Shown: positions 45,724-58,383, counted from the stretch's first letter. The stretch: DNA of 64,000 nt from Urophycis tenuis (GCA_036785325.1 JAXIVH010000007.1:5067964-5131963), one strand, 5' to 3'. The notes: generated by a model from the letters alone, not told the origin. Made by a program: numbers and translations.

Positions 45724-46300
45724 AATGTGCAAAAAAACCCTCCTCGTCGTGAACAAACACTTTTACGTCTACAGCAGGTGTAACTGAGTGTGACAAACTC
45801 AATTCTGGGAGCCAAGATGTAGCACAAGGCAAGCATTGGTTTTCAGTTGTAGAACTCTCACCGGCCATGATGTACACCCAGAGTCGATGCCAGACCAATG
45901 CAGGGCACCCTTAAGATCAGTTCCGACCCACAATGTAAGAACAGAGTCGAGTGCAAGCTGATTGCAGGGCCTAAGAGTTCTCGGCTATCCCGATCCGGAA
46001 CAAAAGAGGAAAAAAGATGTTTGTTAAATGATTTCAAACTTCTCATGGAAAACAGAACACAGTGATTGCTTCTTTCTCAAGGACACCCCCTTCTCCCAGA
46101 ATAGCACTCCATTGATTGTGTAGGGGTGAGTAAAGGGTCAAATCTTCCCATACTTGGTCTTACACATAACAAAGGGATACCGACCACTATCATAACTACG
46201 AACTGCGGGGTTCAAGGACTCCACGTCATGAGTAAATACGTTGTCTTACAGGTGTAATTTGACTAAAAAGATTCTTGAGTCAATTACTCCCCACAAGCAG

Positions 46301-46371
46301 GCATTGGTGGTTCAGTGGTAGAATTCTCGCCTGCCACGCGGGAGGCCCTGGTACGATTCCCGGCTAATGCA
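46301..46371 (+). tRNA. tRNA-Gly-GCC: tRNA-Gly(GCC), U34, class C in a class B background
   Basis: G49T and T53A with C70 intact, but the flanks on both sides carry class B markers (AAAAAGATTC upstream, ATTAG downstream). Looks like a short conversion patch. Confidence 0.75.
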
Positions 46372-46800
46372 AGCCTATATTTAGATTAGTTCTGTACCTC
46401 AATCTGGGCCCATTGTACTGTATGTGAGGATTACTGTGGGGTGCGTCTTGCCGAATGTCTGGCCAATGAAGTAAAAAGTCATATTGATATCAACTCAGGA
46501 TTTTGGCGGGGACTTTGCTTTTTCTTCGGATTCCTCATGAGTGTCACAAGTGGGATTCACCCCCACACCTTCAGAGGCGACTGGGAACTTATCTTGGCGC
46601 CATAGAACGCTCTGCCGTCCAGAGACCTTAGAGCAAAACCGAAGGCGCGAATTTCAGCCTAAGTTATGCTCATCTTCTCAGGGAAATCCAAGAGCAAAGT
46701 CTTATACCATGGAATTATGATTGAATTTCGTCAGTAAACATCAGTGCTCAATGCAAGGCACTCACAGATTCTTTATTTCATGCGGTTTTATGAATAATGA

Positions 46801-46883
46801 TGTCAGAAGTGGGATTCGAACCCACGCCTCCAGAGGAGACTGCGACCTGAACGCAGCGCCTTAGACCGCTCGGCCATCCTGAC
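46801..46883 (-). tRNA. tRNA-Leu-CAG: tRNA-Leu(CAG), U34
   Basis: Consensus. Confidence 0.95.
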
Positions 46884-46995
46884 TGGTGACAACAAGAAGG
46901 AAAGCGTGGATCGCCGGCTAAAGTTGTTGAGGAAATGAAAGACTACTTCTTTATCACCGATTTCTACCAATTTCACTTTGAGTAAAATTCCCTGC

Positions 46996-47067
46996 CTCCC
47001 CGTCGGGGAATTGAACCCCGGTCTCCCGCGTGACAGGCGGGGATACTGACCACTATACTAACGAGGA
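46996..47067 (-). tRNA. tRNA-Asp-GTC: tRNA-Asp(GTC), U34
   Basis: Consensus. Confidence 0.95.
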
Positions 47068-47644
47068 AATGTGCAAAAAAATCCTCCTCGTCGTGAACAA
47101 ACACTTTTACGTCTACAGCAGGTGTAACTGAGTGTGACAAACTCAATTCTGGGAGCCAAGATGTAGCAGGAGGCAAGCATTGGTTTTCAGTTGTAGAACT
47201 CTCACCGGCCATGATGTACACCCAGAGTCGATGCCAGACCAATGCAGGGCACCCTTAAGATCAGTTCCGACCCACAATGTAAGAACAGAGTCGAGTGCAA
47301 GCTGATTGCAGGGCCTAAGAGTTCTCGGCTATCCCGATCCGGAACAAAAGAGGAAAAAAGATGTTTGTTAAATGATTTCAAACTTCTCATGGAAAACAGA
47401 ACACAGTGATTGCTTCTTTCTCAAAGACACCCCCTTCTCCCAGAATAGCACTCCATTGATTGTGTAGGGGTGAGTAAAGGGTCAAATCTTCCCATACTTG
47501 GTCTTACACATAACAAAGGGATACCGACCACTATCATAACTACGAACTTCGGGGTTCAAGGACTCCACGTCATGAGTGAATACGTTGTCTTACAGGTGTA
47601 ATTTGACTAAAAAAATTCTTGAGTCAATTACACCCCACAAGCAG

Positions 47645-47715
47645 GCATTGGTGGTTCAGTGGTAGAATTCTCGCCTGCCACGCGGGAGGCCCGGGTTCGA
47701 TTCCCGGCTAATGCA
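47645..47715 (+). tRNA. tRNA-Gly-GCC: tRNA-Gly(GCC), U35, class A
   Basis: Same bases as the U1 copy. Confidence 0.95.
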
Positions 47716-48144
47716 AGCCTATATTTAGATTTGTTCTGTACCTCAATCTGGGCCCATTGTACTGTATGTGAGGATTACTGTGGGGTGCGTCTTGCCGAAT
47801 GTCTGGCCAAAGAAGTAAAATGTAATATTGATATCAACTCAGGATTTTGGCGGGGACTTTGCTTTTTCTTCGGATTCCTCATGAGTGTCACAAGTGGGAT
47901 TCACCCCCACACCTTCAGAGGCGACTGGGAACTTATCTTGGCGCCATAGAACGCTCTGCCGTCCAGAGACCTTAGAGCAAAACCGAAGGCGCGAATTTCA
48001 GCCTAAGTTATGCTCATCTTCTCAGGGAAATCCAAGAGCAAAGTCTTATACCATGGAATTATGATTGAATTTCGTCAGTAAACATCAGTGCTCAATGCAA
48101 GGCACTCACAGATTCTTTATTTCATGCGGTTTTATGAATAATGA

Positions 48145-48227
48145 TGTCAGAAGTGGGATTCGAACCCACGCCTCCAGAGGAGACTGCGACCTGAACGCAG
48201 CGCCTTAGACCGCTCGGCCATCCTGAC
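48145..48227 (-). tRNA. tRNA-Leu-CAG: tRNA-Leu(CAG), U35
   Basis: Consensus. Confidence 0.95.
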
Positions 48228-48339
48228 TGGTGACAACAAGAAGGAAAGCGTGGATCGCCGGCTAAAGTTGTTGAGGAAATGAAAGGCTACTTCTTTATCA
48301 CCGATTTCTACCAATTTCACTTTGAGTAAAATTCCCTGC

Positions 48340-48411
48340 CTCCCCGTCGGGGAATTGAACCCCGGTCTCCCGCGTGACAGGCGGGGATACTGACCACTAT
48401 ACTAACGAGGA
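48340..48411 (-). tRNA. tRNA-Asp-GTC: tRNA-Asp(GTC), U35
   Basis: Consensus. Confidence 0.95.
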
Positions 48412-48988
48412 AATGTGCAAAAAAAACCTCCTCGTCGTGAACAAACACTTTTACGTCTACAGCAGGTGTAACTGAGTGTGACAAACTCAATTCTGGGAGC
48501 CAAGATGTAGCAGGAGGCAAGCATTGGTTTTCAGTTGTAGAACTCTCACCGGCCATGATGTACACCCAGAGTCGATGCCAGACCAATGCAGGGCACCCTT
48601 GAGATCAGTTCCGACCCACAATGTAAGAACAGAGTCGAGTGCAAGCTGATTGCAGGGCCTAAGAGTTCTCGGCTATCCCGATCCGGAACAAAAGAGGAAA
48701 AAAGATGTTTGTTAAATGATTTCAAACTTCTCATGGAAAACAGAACACAGTGATTGCTTCTTTCTCAAAGACACCCCCTTCTCCCAGAATAGCACTCCAT
48801 TGATTGTGTAGGGGTGAGTAAAGGGTCAAATCTTCCCATACTTGGTCTTACACATAACGAAGGGATACCGACCACTATCATAACTACGAACTGCGGGGTT
48901 CAAGGACTCCACGTCATGAGTAAATACGTTGTCTTACAGGTGTAATTTGACTAAAAAAATTCTTGAGTCAATTACTCCCCACAAGCAG

Positions 48989-49059
48989 GCATTGGTGGTT
49001 CAGTGGTAGAATTCTCGCCTGCCACGCGGGAGGCCCTGGTACGATTCCCGGCTAATGCA
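48989..49059 (+). tRNA. tRNA-Gly-GCC: tRNA-Gly(GCC), U36, class C
   Basis: G49T and T53A; the 12-bp spacer deletion lies about 75 bp downstream. Confidence 0.75.
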
Positions 49060-49130
49060 AGCCTATATTTAGATTTGTTCTGTACCTCAATCTGGGCCCA
49101 TTGTACTGTATGTGAGGATTACTGTGGGGT

Positions 49131-49140
49131 GCGTCTGGCC
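49131..49140. other. 12-bp deletion scar in unit 36
   Basis: Other units read GCGTCTTGCCGAATGTCTGGCC here; U36 reads GCGTCTGGCC. The lost 12 bases lie between two GTCT copies, one of which remains, so slippage or microhomology repair is likely. It is outside the tRNA genes. Confidence 0.9.
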
Positions 49141-49476
49141 AATGAAGTAAAAAGTAATATTGATATCAACTCAGGATTTTGGCGGGGACTTTGCTTTTTC
49201 TTCGGATTCCTCATGAGTGTCACAAGTGGGATTCACCCCCACACCTTCAGAGGCGACTGGGAACTTATCTTGGCGCCATAGAACGCTCTGCCGTCCAGAG
49301 ACCTTAGAGCAAAACCGAAGGCGCGAATTTCAGCCTAAGTTATGCTCATCTTCTCAGGGAAATCCAAGAGCAAAGTCTTATACCATGGAATTATGATTGA
49401 ATTTCGTCAGTAAACATCAGTGCTCAATGCAAGGCACTCACAGATTCTTTATTTCATGCGGTTTTATGAATAATGA

Positions 49477-49559
49477 TGTCAGAAGTGGGATTCGAACCCA
49501 CGCCTCCAGAGGAGACTGCGACCTGAACGCAGCGCCTTAGACCGCTCGGCCATCCTGAC
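49477..49559 (-). tRNA. tRNA-Leu-CAG: tRNA-Leu(CAG), U36
   Basis: Consensus; 12 bp closer to Gly than in other units. Confidence 0.95.
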
Positions 49560-49671
49560 TGGTGACAACAAGAAGGAAAGCGTGGATCGCCGGCTAAAGT
49601 TGTTGAGGAAATGAAAGGCTACTTCTTTATCACCGATTTCTACCAATTTCACTTTGAGTAAAATTCCCTGC

Positions 49672-49743
49672 CTCCCCGTCGGGGAATTGAACCCCGGTCT
49701 CCCGCGTGACAGGCGGGGATACTGACCACTATACTAACGAGGA
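49672..49743 (-). tRNA. tRNA-Asp-GTC: tRNA-Asp(GTC), U36
   Basis: Consensus. Confidence 0.95.
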
Positions 49744-50320
49744 AATGTGCAAAAAAACCCTCCTCGTCGTGAACAAACACTTTTACGTCTACAGCAGGTG
49801 TAACTGAGTGTGACAAACTCAATTCTGGGAGCCAAGATGTAGCACAAGGCAAGCATTGGTTTTCAGTTGTAGAACTCTCACCGGCCATGATGTACACCCA
49901 GAGTCGATGCCAGACCAATGCAGGGCACCCTTAAGATCAGTTCCGACCCACAATGTAAGAACAGAGTCGAGTGCAAGCTGATTGCAGGGCCTAAGAGTTC
50001 TCGGCTATCCCGATCCGGAACAAAAGAGGAAAAAAGATGTTTGTTAAATGATTTCAAACTTCTCATGGAAAACAGAACACAGTGATTGCTTCTTTCTCAA
50101 AGACACCCCCTTCTCCCAGAATAGCACTCCATTGATTGTGTAGGGGTGAGTAAAGGGTCAAATCTTCCCATACTTGGTCTTACACATAACAAAGGGATAC
50201 CGACCACTATCATAACTACGAACTTCGGGGTTCAAGGACTCCACGTCATGAGTGAATACGTTGTCTTACAGGTGTAATTTGACTAAGAAAATTCTTGAGT
50301 CAATTACACCCCACAAGCAG

Positions 50321-50391
50321 GCATTGGTGGTTCAGTGGTAGAATTCTCGCCTGCCACGCGGGAGGCCCGGGTTCGATTCCCGGCTAATGCA
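50321..50391 (+). tRNA. tRNA-Gly-GCC: tRNA-Gly(GCC), U37, class A
   Basis: Same bases as the U1 copy. Confidence 0.95.
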
Positions 50392-50820
50392 AGCCTATAT
50401 TTAGATTTGTTCTGTACCTCAATCTGGGCCCATTGTACTGTACGTGAGGATTACTGTGGGGTGCGTCTTGCCGAATGTCTGGCCAAAGAAGTAAAATGTA
50501 ATATTGATATCAACTCAGGATTTTGGCGGGGACTTTGCTTTTTCTTCGGATTCCTCATGAGTGTCACAAGTGGGATTCACCCCCACACCTTCAGAGGCGA
50601 CTGGGAACTTATCTTGGCGCCATAGAACGCTCTGCCGTCCAGAGACCTTAGAGCAAAACCGAAGGCGCGAATTTCAGCCTAAGTTATGCTCATCTTCTCA
50701 GGGAAATCCAAGAGCAAAGTCTTATACCATGGAATTATGATTGAATTTCGTCAGTAAACATCAGTGCTCAATGCAAGGCACTCACAGATTCTTTATTTCA
50801 TGCGGTTTTATGAATAATGA

Positions 50821-50903
50821 TGTCAGAAGTGGGATTCGAACCCACGCCTCCAGAGGAGACTGCGACCTGAACGCAGCGCCTTAGACCGCTCGGCCATCCT
50901 GAC
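50821..50903 (-). tRNA. tRNA-Leu-CAG: tRNA-Leu(CAG), U37
   Basis: Consensus. Confidence 0.95.
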
Positions 50904-51015
50904 TGGTGACAACAAGAAGGAAAGCGTGGATCGCCGGCTAAAGTTGTTGAGGAAATGAAAGGCTACTTCTTTATCACCGATTTCTACCAATTTCACTTTG
51001 AGTAAAATTCCCTGC

Positions 51016-51087
51016 CTCCCCGTCGGGGAATTGAACCCCGGTCTCCCGCGTGACAGGCGGGGATACTGACCACTATACTAACGAGGA
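51016..51087 (-). tRNA. tRNA-Asp-GTC: tRNA-Asp(GTC), U37
   Basis: Consensus. Confidence 0.95.
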
Positions 51088-51663
51088 AATGTGCAAAAAA
51101 AACCTCCTCGTCGTGAACAAACACTTTTACGTCTACAGCAGGTGTAACTGAGTGTGACAAACTCAATTCTGGGAGCCAAGATGTAGCAGGAGGCAAGCAT
51201 TGGTTTTCAGTTGTAGAACTCTCACCGGCCATGATGTACACCCAGAGTCGATGCCAGACCAATGCAGGGCACCCTTGAGATCAGTTCCGACCCACAATGT
51301 AAGAACAGAGTCGAGTGCAAGCTGATTGCAGGGCCTAAGAGTTCTCGGCTATCCCGATCCGGAACAAAAGAGGAAAAAAGATGTTTGTTAAATGATTTCA
51401 AACTTCTCATGGAAAACAGAACACAGTGATTGCTTCTTTCTCAAGGACACCCCCTTCTCCCAGAATAGCACTCCATTGATTGTGTAGGGGTGAGTAAAGG
51501 GTCAAATCTTCCCATACTTGGTCTTACACATAACAAAGGGATACCGACCACTATCATAACTACGAACTGCGGGGTTCAAGGACTCCACGTCATGAGTAAA
51601 TACGTTGTCTTACAGGTGTAATTTGACTAAAAAATTCTTGAGTCAATTACTCCCCACAAGCAG

Positions 51664-51734
51664 GCATTGGTGGTTCAGTGGTAGAATTCTCGCCTGCCAC
51701 GCGGGAGGCCCTGGTTCGATTCCCGGCTAATGTA
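51664..51734 (+). tRNA. tRNA-Gly-GCC: tRNA-Gly(GCC), U38, class B
   Basis: G49T and C70T; the 1-bp deletion in the upstream A run shifts the register of later units. Confidence 0.83.
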
Positions 51735-52163
51735 AGCCTATATTTAGATTAGTTCTGTACCTCAATCTGGGCCCATTGTACTGTATGTGAGGATTACTGT
51801 GGGGTGCGTCTTGCCGAATGTCTGGCCAATGAAGTAAAAAGTCATATTGATATCAACTCAGGATTTTGGCGGGGACTTTGCTTTTTCTTCGGATTCCTCA
51901 TGAGTGTCACAAGTGGGATTCACCCCCACACCTTCAGAGGCGACTGGGAACTTATCTTGGCGCCATAGAACGCTCTGCCGTCCAGAGACCTTAGAGCAAA
52001 ACCGAAGGCGCGAATTTCAGCCTAAGTTATGCTCATCTTCTCAGGGAAATCCAAGAGCAAAGTCTTATACCATGGAATTATGATTGAATTTCGTCAGTAA
52101 ACATCAGTGCTCAATGCAAGGCACTCACAGATTCTTTATTTCATGCGGTTTTATGAATAATGA

Positions 52164-52246
52164 TGTCAGAAGTGGGATTCGAACCCACGCCTCCAGAGGA
52201 GACTGCGACCTGAAGGCAGTGCCTTAGACCGCTCGGCCATCCTGAC
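52164..52246 (-). tRNA. tRNA-Leu-CAG: tRNA-Leu(CAG), U38, anticodon-stem mismatch
   Basis: Same two changes as U28. Confidence 0.82.
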
Positions 52247-52358
52247 TGGTGACAAGAAGAAGGAAAGCGTGGATCGCCGGCTAAAGTTGTTGAGGAAATG
52301 AAAGACTACTTCTTTATCACCGATTTCTACCAATTTCACTTTGAGTAAAATTCCCTGC

Positions 52359-52430
52359 CTCCCCGTCGGGGAATTGAACCCCGGTCTGCCGCGTGACAGG
52401 CGGGGATACTGACCACTATACTAACGAGGA
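52359..52430 (-). tRNA. tRNA-Asp-GTC: tRNA-Asp(GTC), U38, anticodon-stem mismatch
   Basis: Same change as U28. Confidence 0.84.
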
Positions 52431-53007
52431 AATGTGCAAAAAAAACCTCCTCGTCGTCAACAAACACTTTTACGTCTACAGCAGGTGTAACTGAGTGTGA
52501 CAAACTCAATTCTGGGAGCCAAGATGTAGCAGGAGGCAAGCATTGGTTTTCAGTTGTAGAACTCTCACCGGCCATGATGTACACCCAGAGTCGATGCCAG
52601 ACCAATGCAGGGCACCCTTAAGATCAGTTCCGACCCACAATGTAAGAACAGAGTCGAGTGCAAGCTGATTGCAGGGCCTAAGAGTTCTCGGCTATCCCGA
52701 TCCGGAACAAAAGAGGAAAAAAGATGTTTGTTAAATGATTTCAAACTTCTCATGGAAAACAGAACACAGTGATTGCTTCTTTCTCAAGGACACCCCCTTC
52801 TCCCAGAATAGCACTCCATTGATTGTGTAGGGGTGAGTAAAGGGTCAAATCTTCCCATACTTGGTCTTACACATAACAAAGGGATACCGACCACTATCAT
52901 AACTACGAACTGCGGGGTTCAAGGACTCCACGTCATGAGTAAATACGTTGTCTTACAGGTGTAATTTGACAAAAAAAATTCTTGAGTCAATTACTCCCCA
53001 CAAGCAG

Positions 53008-53078
53008 GCATTGGTGGTTCAGTGGTAGAATTCTCGCCTGCCACGCGGGAGGCCCTGGTTCGATTCCCGGCTAATGTA
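53008..53078 (+). tRNA. tRNA-Gly-GCC: tRNA-Gly(GCC), U39, class B
   Basis: G49T and C70T; near-duplicate of U38. Confidence 0.83.
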
Positions 53079-53507
53079 AGCCTATATTTAGATTAGTTCT
53101 GTACCTCAATCTGGGCCCATTGTACTGTATGTGAGGATTACTGTGGGGTGCGTCTTGCCGAATGTCTGGCCAATGAAGTAAAAAGTCATATTGATATCAA
53201 CTCAGGATTTTGGCGGGGACTTTGCTTTTTCTTCGGATTCCTCATGAGTGTCACAAGTGGGATTCACCCCCACACCTTCAGAGGCGACTGGGAACTTATC
53301 TTGGCGCCATAGAACGCTCTGCCGTCCAGAGACCTTAGAGCAAAACCGAAGGCGCGAATTTCAGCCTAAGTTATGCTCATCTTCTCAGGGAAATCCAAGA
53401 GCAAAGTCTTATACCATGGAATTATGATTGAATTTCGTCAGTAAACATCAGTGCTCAATGCAAGGCACTCACAGATTCTTTATTTCATGCGGTTTTATGA
53501 ATAATGA

Positions 53508-53590
53508 TGTCAGAAGTGGGATTCGAACCCACGCCTCCAGAGGAGACTGCGACCTGAAGGCAGTGCCTTAGACCGCTCGGCCATCCTGAC
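53508..53590 (-). tRNA. tRNA-Leu-CAG: tRNA-Leu(CAG), U39, anticodon-stem mismatch
   Basis: Same two changes as U28. Confidence 0.82.
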
Positions 53591-53702
53591 TGGTGACAAG
53601 AAGAAGGAAAGCGTGGATCGCCGGCTAAAGTTGTTGAGGAAATGAAAGACTACTTCTTTATCACCGATTTCTACCAATTTCACTTTGAGTAAAATTCCCT
53701 GC

Positions 53703-53774
53703 CTCCCCGTCGGGGAATTGAACCCCGGTCTGCCGCGTGACAGGCGGGGATACTGACCACTATACTAACGAGGA
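53703..53774 (-). tRNA. tRNA-Asp-GTC: tRNA-Asp(GTC), U39, anticodon-stem mismatch
   Basis: Same change as U28. Confidence 0.84.
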
Positions 53775-54351
53775 AATGTGCAAAAAAAACCTCCCCGTCG
53801 TCAACAAACACTTTTACGTCTACAGCAGGTGTAACTGAGTGTGACAAACTCAATTCTGGGAGCCAAGATGTAGCAGGAGGCAAGCATTGGTTTTCAGTTG
53901 TAGAACTCTCACCGGCCATGATGTACACCCAGAGTCGATGCCAGACCAATGCAGGGCACCCTTAAGATCAGTTCCGACCCACAATGTAAGAACAGAGTCG
54001 AGTGCAAGCTGATTGCAGGGCCTAAGAGTTCTCGGCTATCCCGATCCGGAACAAAAGAGGAAAAAAGATGTTTGTTAAATGATTTCAAACTTCTCATGGA
54101 AAACAGAACACAGTGATTGCTTCTTTCTCAAAGACACCCCCTTCTCCCAGAATAGCACTCCATTGATTGTGTAGGGGTGAGTAAAGGGTCAAATCTTCCC
54201 ATACTTGGTCTTACACATAACAAAGGGATACCGACCACTATCATAACTACGAACTTCGGGGTTCAAGGACTCCACGTCATGAGTGAATACGTTGTCTTAC
54301 AGGTGTAATTTGACTAAAAAAATTCTTGAGTCAATTACACCCCACAAGCAG

Positions 54352-54422
54352 GCATTGGTGGTTCAGTGGTAGAATTCTCGCCTGCCACGCGGGAGGCCCG
54401 GGTTCGATTCCCGGCTAATGCA
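54352..54422 (+). tRNA. tRNA-Gly-GCC: tRNA-Gly(GCC), U40, class A
   Basis: Same bases as the U1 copy. Confidence 0.95.
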
Positions 54423-54851
54423 AGCCTATATTTAGATTTGTTCTGTACCTCAATCTGGGCCCATTGTACTGTACGTGAGGATTACTGTGGGGTGCGTCTT
54501 GCCGAATGTCTGGCCAAAGAAGTAAAATGTAATATTGATATCAACTCAGGATTTTGGCGGGGACTTTGCTTTTTCTTCGGATTCCTCATGAGTGTCACAA
54601 GTGGGATTCACCCCCACACCTTCAGAGGCGACTGGGAACTTATCTTGGCGCCATAGAACGCTCTGCCGTCCAGAGACCTTAGAGCAAAACCGAAGGCGCG
54701 AATTTCAGCCTAAGTTATGCTCATCTTCTCAGGGAAATCCAAGAGCAAAGTCTTATACCATGGAATTATGATTGAATTTCGTCAGTAAACATCAGTGCTC
54801 AATGCAAGGCACTCACAGATTCTTTATTTCATGCGGTTTTATGAATAATGA

Positions 54852-54934
54852 TGTCAGAAGTGGGATTCGAACCCACGCCTCCAGAGGAGACTGCGACCTG
54901 AACGCAGCGCCTTAGACCGCTCGGCCATCCTGAC
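54852..54934 (-). tRNA. tRNA-Leu-CAG: tRNA-Leu(CAG), U40
   Basis: Consensus. Confidence 0.95.
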
Positions 54935-55046
54935 TGGTGACAACAAGAAGGAAAGCGTGGATCGCCGGCTAAAGTTGTTGAGGAAATGAAAGGCTACTTC
55001 TTTATCACCGATTTCTACCAATTTCACTTTGAGTAAAATTCCCTGC

Positions 55047-55118
55047 CTCCCCGTCGGGGAATTGAACCCCGGTCTCCCGCGTGACAGGCGGGGATACTGA
55101 CCACTATACTAACGAGGA
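55047..55118 (-). tRNA. tRNA-Asp-GTC: tRNA-Asp(GTC), U40
   Basis: Consensus. Confidence 0.95.
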
Positions 55119-55695
55119 AATGTGCAAAAAAAACCTCCTCGTCGTGAACAAACACTTTTACGTCTACAGCAGGTGTAACTGAGTGTGACAAACTCAATTC
55201 TGGGAGCCAAGATGTAGCAGGAGGCAAGCATTGGTTTTCAGTTGTAGAACTCTCACCGGCCATGATGTACACCCAGAGTCGATGCCAGACCAATGCAGGG
55301 CACCCTTAAGATCAGTTCCGACCCACAATGTAAGAACAGAGTCGAGTGCAAGCTGATTGCAGGGCCTAAGAGTTCTCGGCTATCCCGATCCGGAACAAAA
55401 GAGGAAAAAAGATGTTTGTTAAATGATTTCAAACTTCTCATGGAAAACAGAACACAGTGATTGCTTCTTTCTCAAAGACACCCCCTTCTCCCAGAATAGC
55501 ACTCCATTGATTGTGTAGGGGTGAGTAAAGGGTCAAATCTTCCCATACTTGGTCTTACACATAACAAAGGGATACCGACCACTATCATAACTACGAACTT
55601 CGGGGTTCAAGGACTCCACGTCATGAGTGAATACGTTGTCTTACAGGTGTAATTTGACTAAAAAAATTCTTGAGTCAATTACACCCCACAAGCAG

Positions 55696-55766
55696 GCATT
55701 GGTGGTTCAGTGGTAGAATTCTCGCCTGCCACGCGGGAGGCCCGGGTTCGATTCCCGGCTAATGCA
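55696..55766 (+). tRNA. tRNA-Gly-GCC: tRNA-Gly(GCC), U41, class A
   Basis: Same bases as the U1 copy; its unit closely resembles U40. Confidence 0.95.
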
Positions 55767-56195
55767 AGCCTATATTTAGATTTGTTCTGTACCTCAATCT
55801 GGGCCCATTGTACTGTACGTGAGGATTACTGTGGGGTGCGTCTTGCCGAATGTCTGGCCAAAGAAGTAAAATGTAATATTGATATCAACTCAGGATTTTG
55901 GCGGGGACTTTGCTTTTTCTTCGGATTCCTCATGAGTGTCACAAGTGGGATTCACCCCCACACCTTCAGAGGCGACTGGGAACTTATCTTGGCGCCATAG
56001 AACGCTCTGCCGTCCAGAGACCTTAGAGCAAAACCGAAGGCGCGAATTTCAGCCTAAGTTATGCTCATCTTCTCAGGGAAATCCAAGAGCAAAGTCTTAT
56101 ACCATGGAATTATGATTGAATTTCGTCAGTAAACATCAGTGCTCAATGCAAGGCACTCACAGATTCTTTATTTCATGCGGTTTTATGAATAATGA

Positions 56196-56278
56196 TGTCA
56201 GAAGTGGGATTCGAACCCACGCCTCCAGAGGAGACTGCGACCTGAACGCAGCGCCTTAGACCGCTCGGCCATCCTGAC
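56196..56278 (-). tRNA. tRNA-Leu-CAG: tRNA-Leu(CAG), U41
   Basis: Consensus. Confidence 0.95.
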
Positions 56279-56390
56279 TGGTGACAACAAGAAGGAAAGC
56301 GTGGATCGCCGGCTAAAGTTGTTGAGGAAATGAAAGGCTACTTCTTTATCACCGATTTCTACCAATTTCACTTTGAGTAAAATTCCCTGC

Positions 56391-56462
56391 CTCCCCGTCG
56401 GGGAATTGAACCCCGGTCTCCCGCGTGACAGGCGGGGATACTGACCACTATACTAACGAGGA
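56391..56462 (-). tRNA. tRNA-Asp-GTC: tRNA-Asp(GTC), U41
   Basis: Consensus. Confidence 0.95.
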
Positions 56463-57039
56463 AATGTGCAAAAAAAACCTCCTCGTCGTGAACAAACACT
56501 TTTACGTCTACAGCAGGTGTAACTGAGTGTGACAAACTCAATTCTGGGAGCCAAGATGTAGCAGGAGGCAAGCATTGGTTTTCAGTTGTAGAACTCTCAC
56601 CGGCCATGATGTACACCCAGAGTCGATGCCAGACCAATGCAGGGCACCCTTGAGATCAGTTCCGACCCACAATGTAAGAACAGAGTCGAGTGCAAGCTGA
56701 TTGCAGGGCCTAAGAGTTCTCGGCTATCCCGATCCGGAACAAAAGAGGAAAAAAGATGTTTGTTAAATGATTTCAAACTTCTCATGGAAAACAGAACACA
56801 GTGATTGCTTCTTTCTCAAAGACACCCCCTTCTCCCAGAATAGCACTCCATTGATTGTGTAGGGGTGAGTAAAGGGTCAAATCTTCCCATACTTGGTCTT
56901 ACACATAACGAAGGGATACCGACCACTATCATAACTACGAACTGCGGGGTTCAAGGACTCCACGTCATGAGTAAATACGTTGTCTTACAGGTGTAATTTG
57001 ACTAAAAAAATTCTTGAGTCAATTACTCCCCACAAGCAG

Positions 57040-57110
57040 GCATTGGTGGTTCAGTGGTAGAATTCTCGCCTGCCACGCGGGAGGCCCTGGTACGATTCCC
57101 GGCTAATGCA
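57040..57110 (+). tRNA. tRNA-Gly-GCC: tRNA-Gly(GCC), U42, class C
   Basis: G49T and T53A; its unit shares the U31 haplotype. Confidence 0.75.
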
Positions 57111-57539
57111 AGCCTATATTTAGATTTGTTCTGTACCTCAATCTGGGCCCATTGTACTGTATGTGAGGATTACTGTGGGGTGCGTCTTGCCGAATGTCTG
57201 GCCAATGAAGTAAAAAGTAATATTGATATCAACTCAGGATTTTGGCGGGGACTTTGCTTTTTCTTCGGATTCCTCATGAGTGTCACAAGTGGGATTCACC
57301 CCCACACCTTCAGAGGCGACTGGGAACTTATCTTGGCGCCATAGAACGCTCTGCCGTCCAGAGACCTTAGAGCAAAACCGAAGGCGCGAATTTCAGCCTA
57401 AGTTATGCTCATCTTCTCAGGGAAATCCAAGAGCAAAGTCTTATACCATGGAATTATGATTGAATTTCGTCAGTAAACATCAGTGCTCAATGCAAGGCAC
57501 TCACAGATTCTTTATTTCATGCGGTTTTATGAATAATGA

Positions 57540-57622
57540 TGTCAGAAGTGGGATTCGAACCCACGCCTCCAGAGGAGACTGCGACCTGAACGCAGCGCCT
57601 TAGACCGCTCGGCCATCCTGAC
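57540..57622 (-). tRNA. tRNA-Leu-CAG: tRNA-Leu(CAG), U42
   Basis: Consensus. Confidence 0.95.
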
Positions 57623-57734
57623 TGGTGACAACAAGAAGGAAAGCGTGGATCGCCGGCTAAAGTTGTTGAGGAAATGAAAGGCTACTTCTTTATCACCGAT
57701 TTCTACCAATTTCACTTTGAGTAAAATTCCCTGC

Positions 57735-57806
57735 CTCCCCGTCGGGGAATTGAACCCCGGTCTCCCGCGTGACAGGCGGGGATACTGACCACTATACTAA
57801 CGAGGA
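57735..57806 (-). tRNA. tRNA-Asp-GTC: tRNA-Asp(GTC), U42
   Basis: Consensus. Confidence 0.95.
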
Positions 57807-58383
57807 AATGTGCAAAAAAACCCTCCTCGTCGTGAACAAACACTTTTACGTCTACAGCAGGTGTAACTGAGTGTGACAAACTCAATTCTGGGAGCCAAGA
57901 TGTAGCACAAGGCAAGCATTGGTTTTCAGTTGTAGAACTCTCACCGGCCATGATGTACACCCAGAGTCGATGCCAGACCAATGCAGGGCACCCTTAAGAT
58001 CAGTTCCGACCCACAATGTAAGAACAGAGTCGAGTGCAAGCTGATTGCAGGGCCTAAGAGTTCTCGGCTATCCCGATCCGGAACAAAAGAGGAAAAAAGA
58101 TGTTTGTTAAATGATTTCAAACTTCTCATGGAAAACAGAACACAGTGATTGCTTCTTTCTCAAGGACACCCCCTTCTCCCAGAATAGCACTCCATTGATT
58201 GTGTAGGGGTGAGTAAAGGGTCAAATCTTCCCATACTTGGTCTTACACATAACAAAGGGATACCGACCACTATCATAACTACGAACTGCGGGGTTCAAGG
58301 ACTCCACGTCATGAGTAAATACGTTGTCTTACAGGTGTAATTTGACTAAAAAGATTCTTGAGTCAATTACTCCCCACAAGCAG

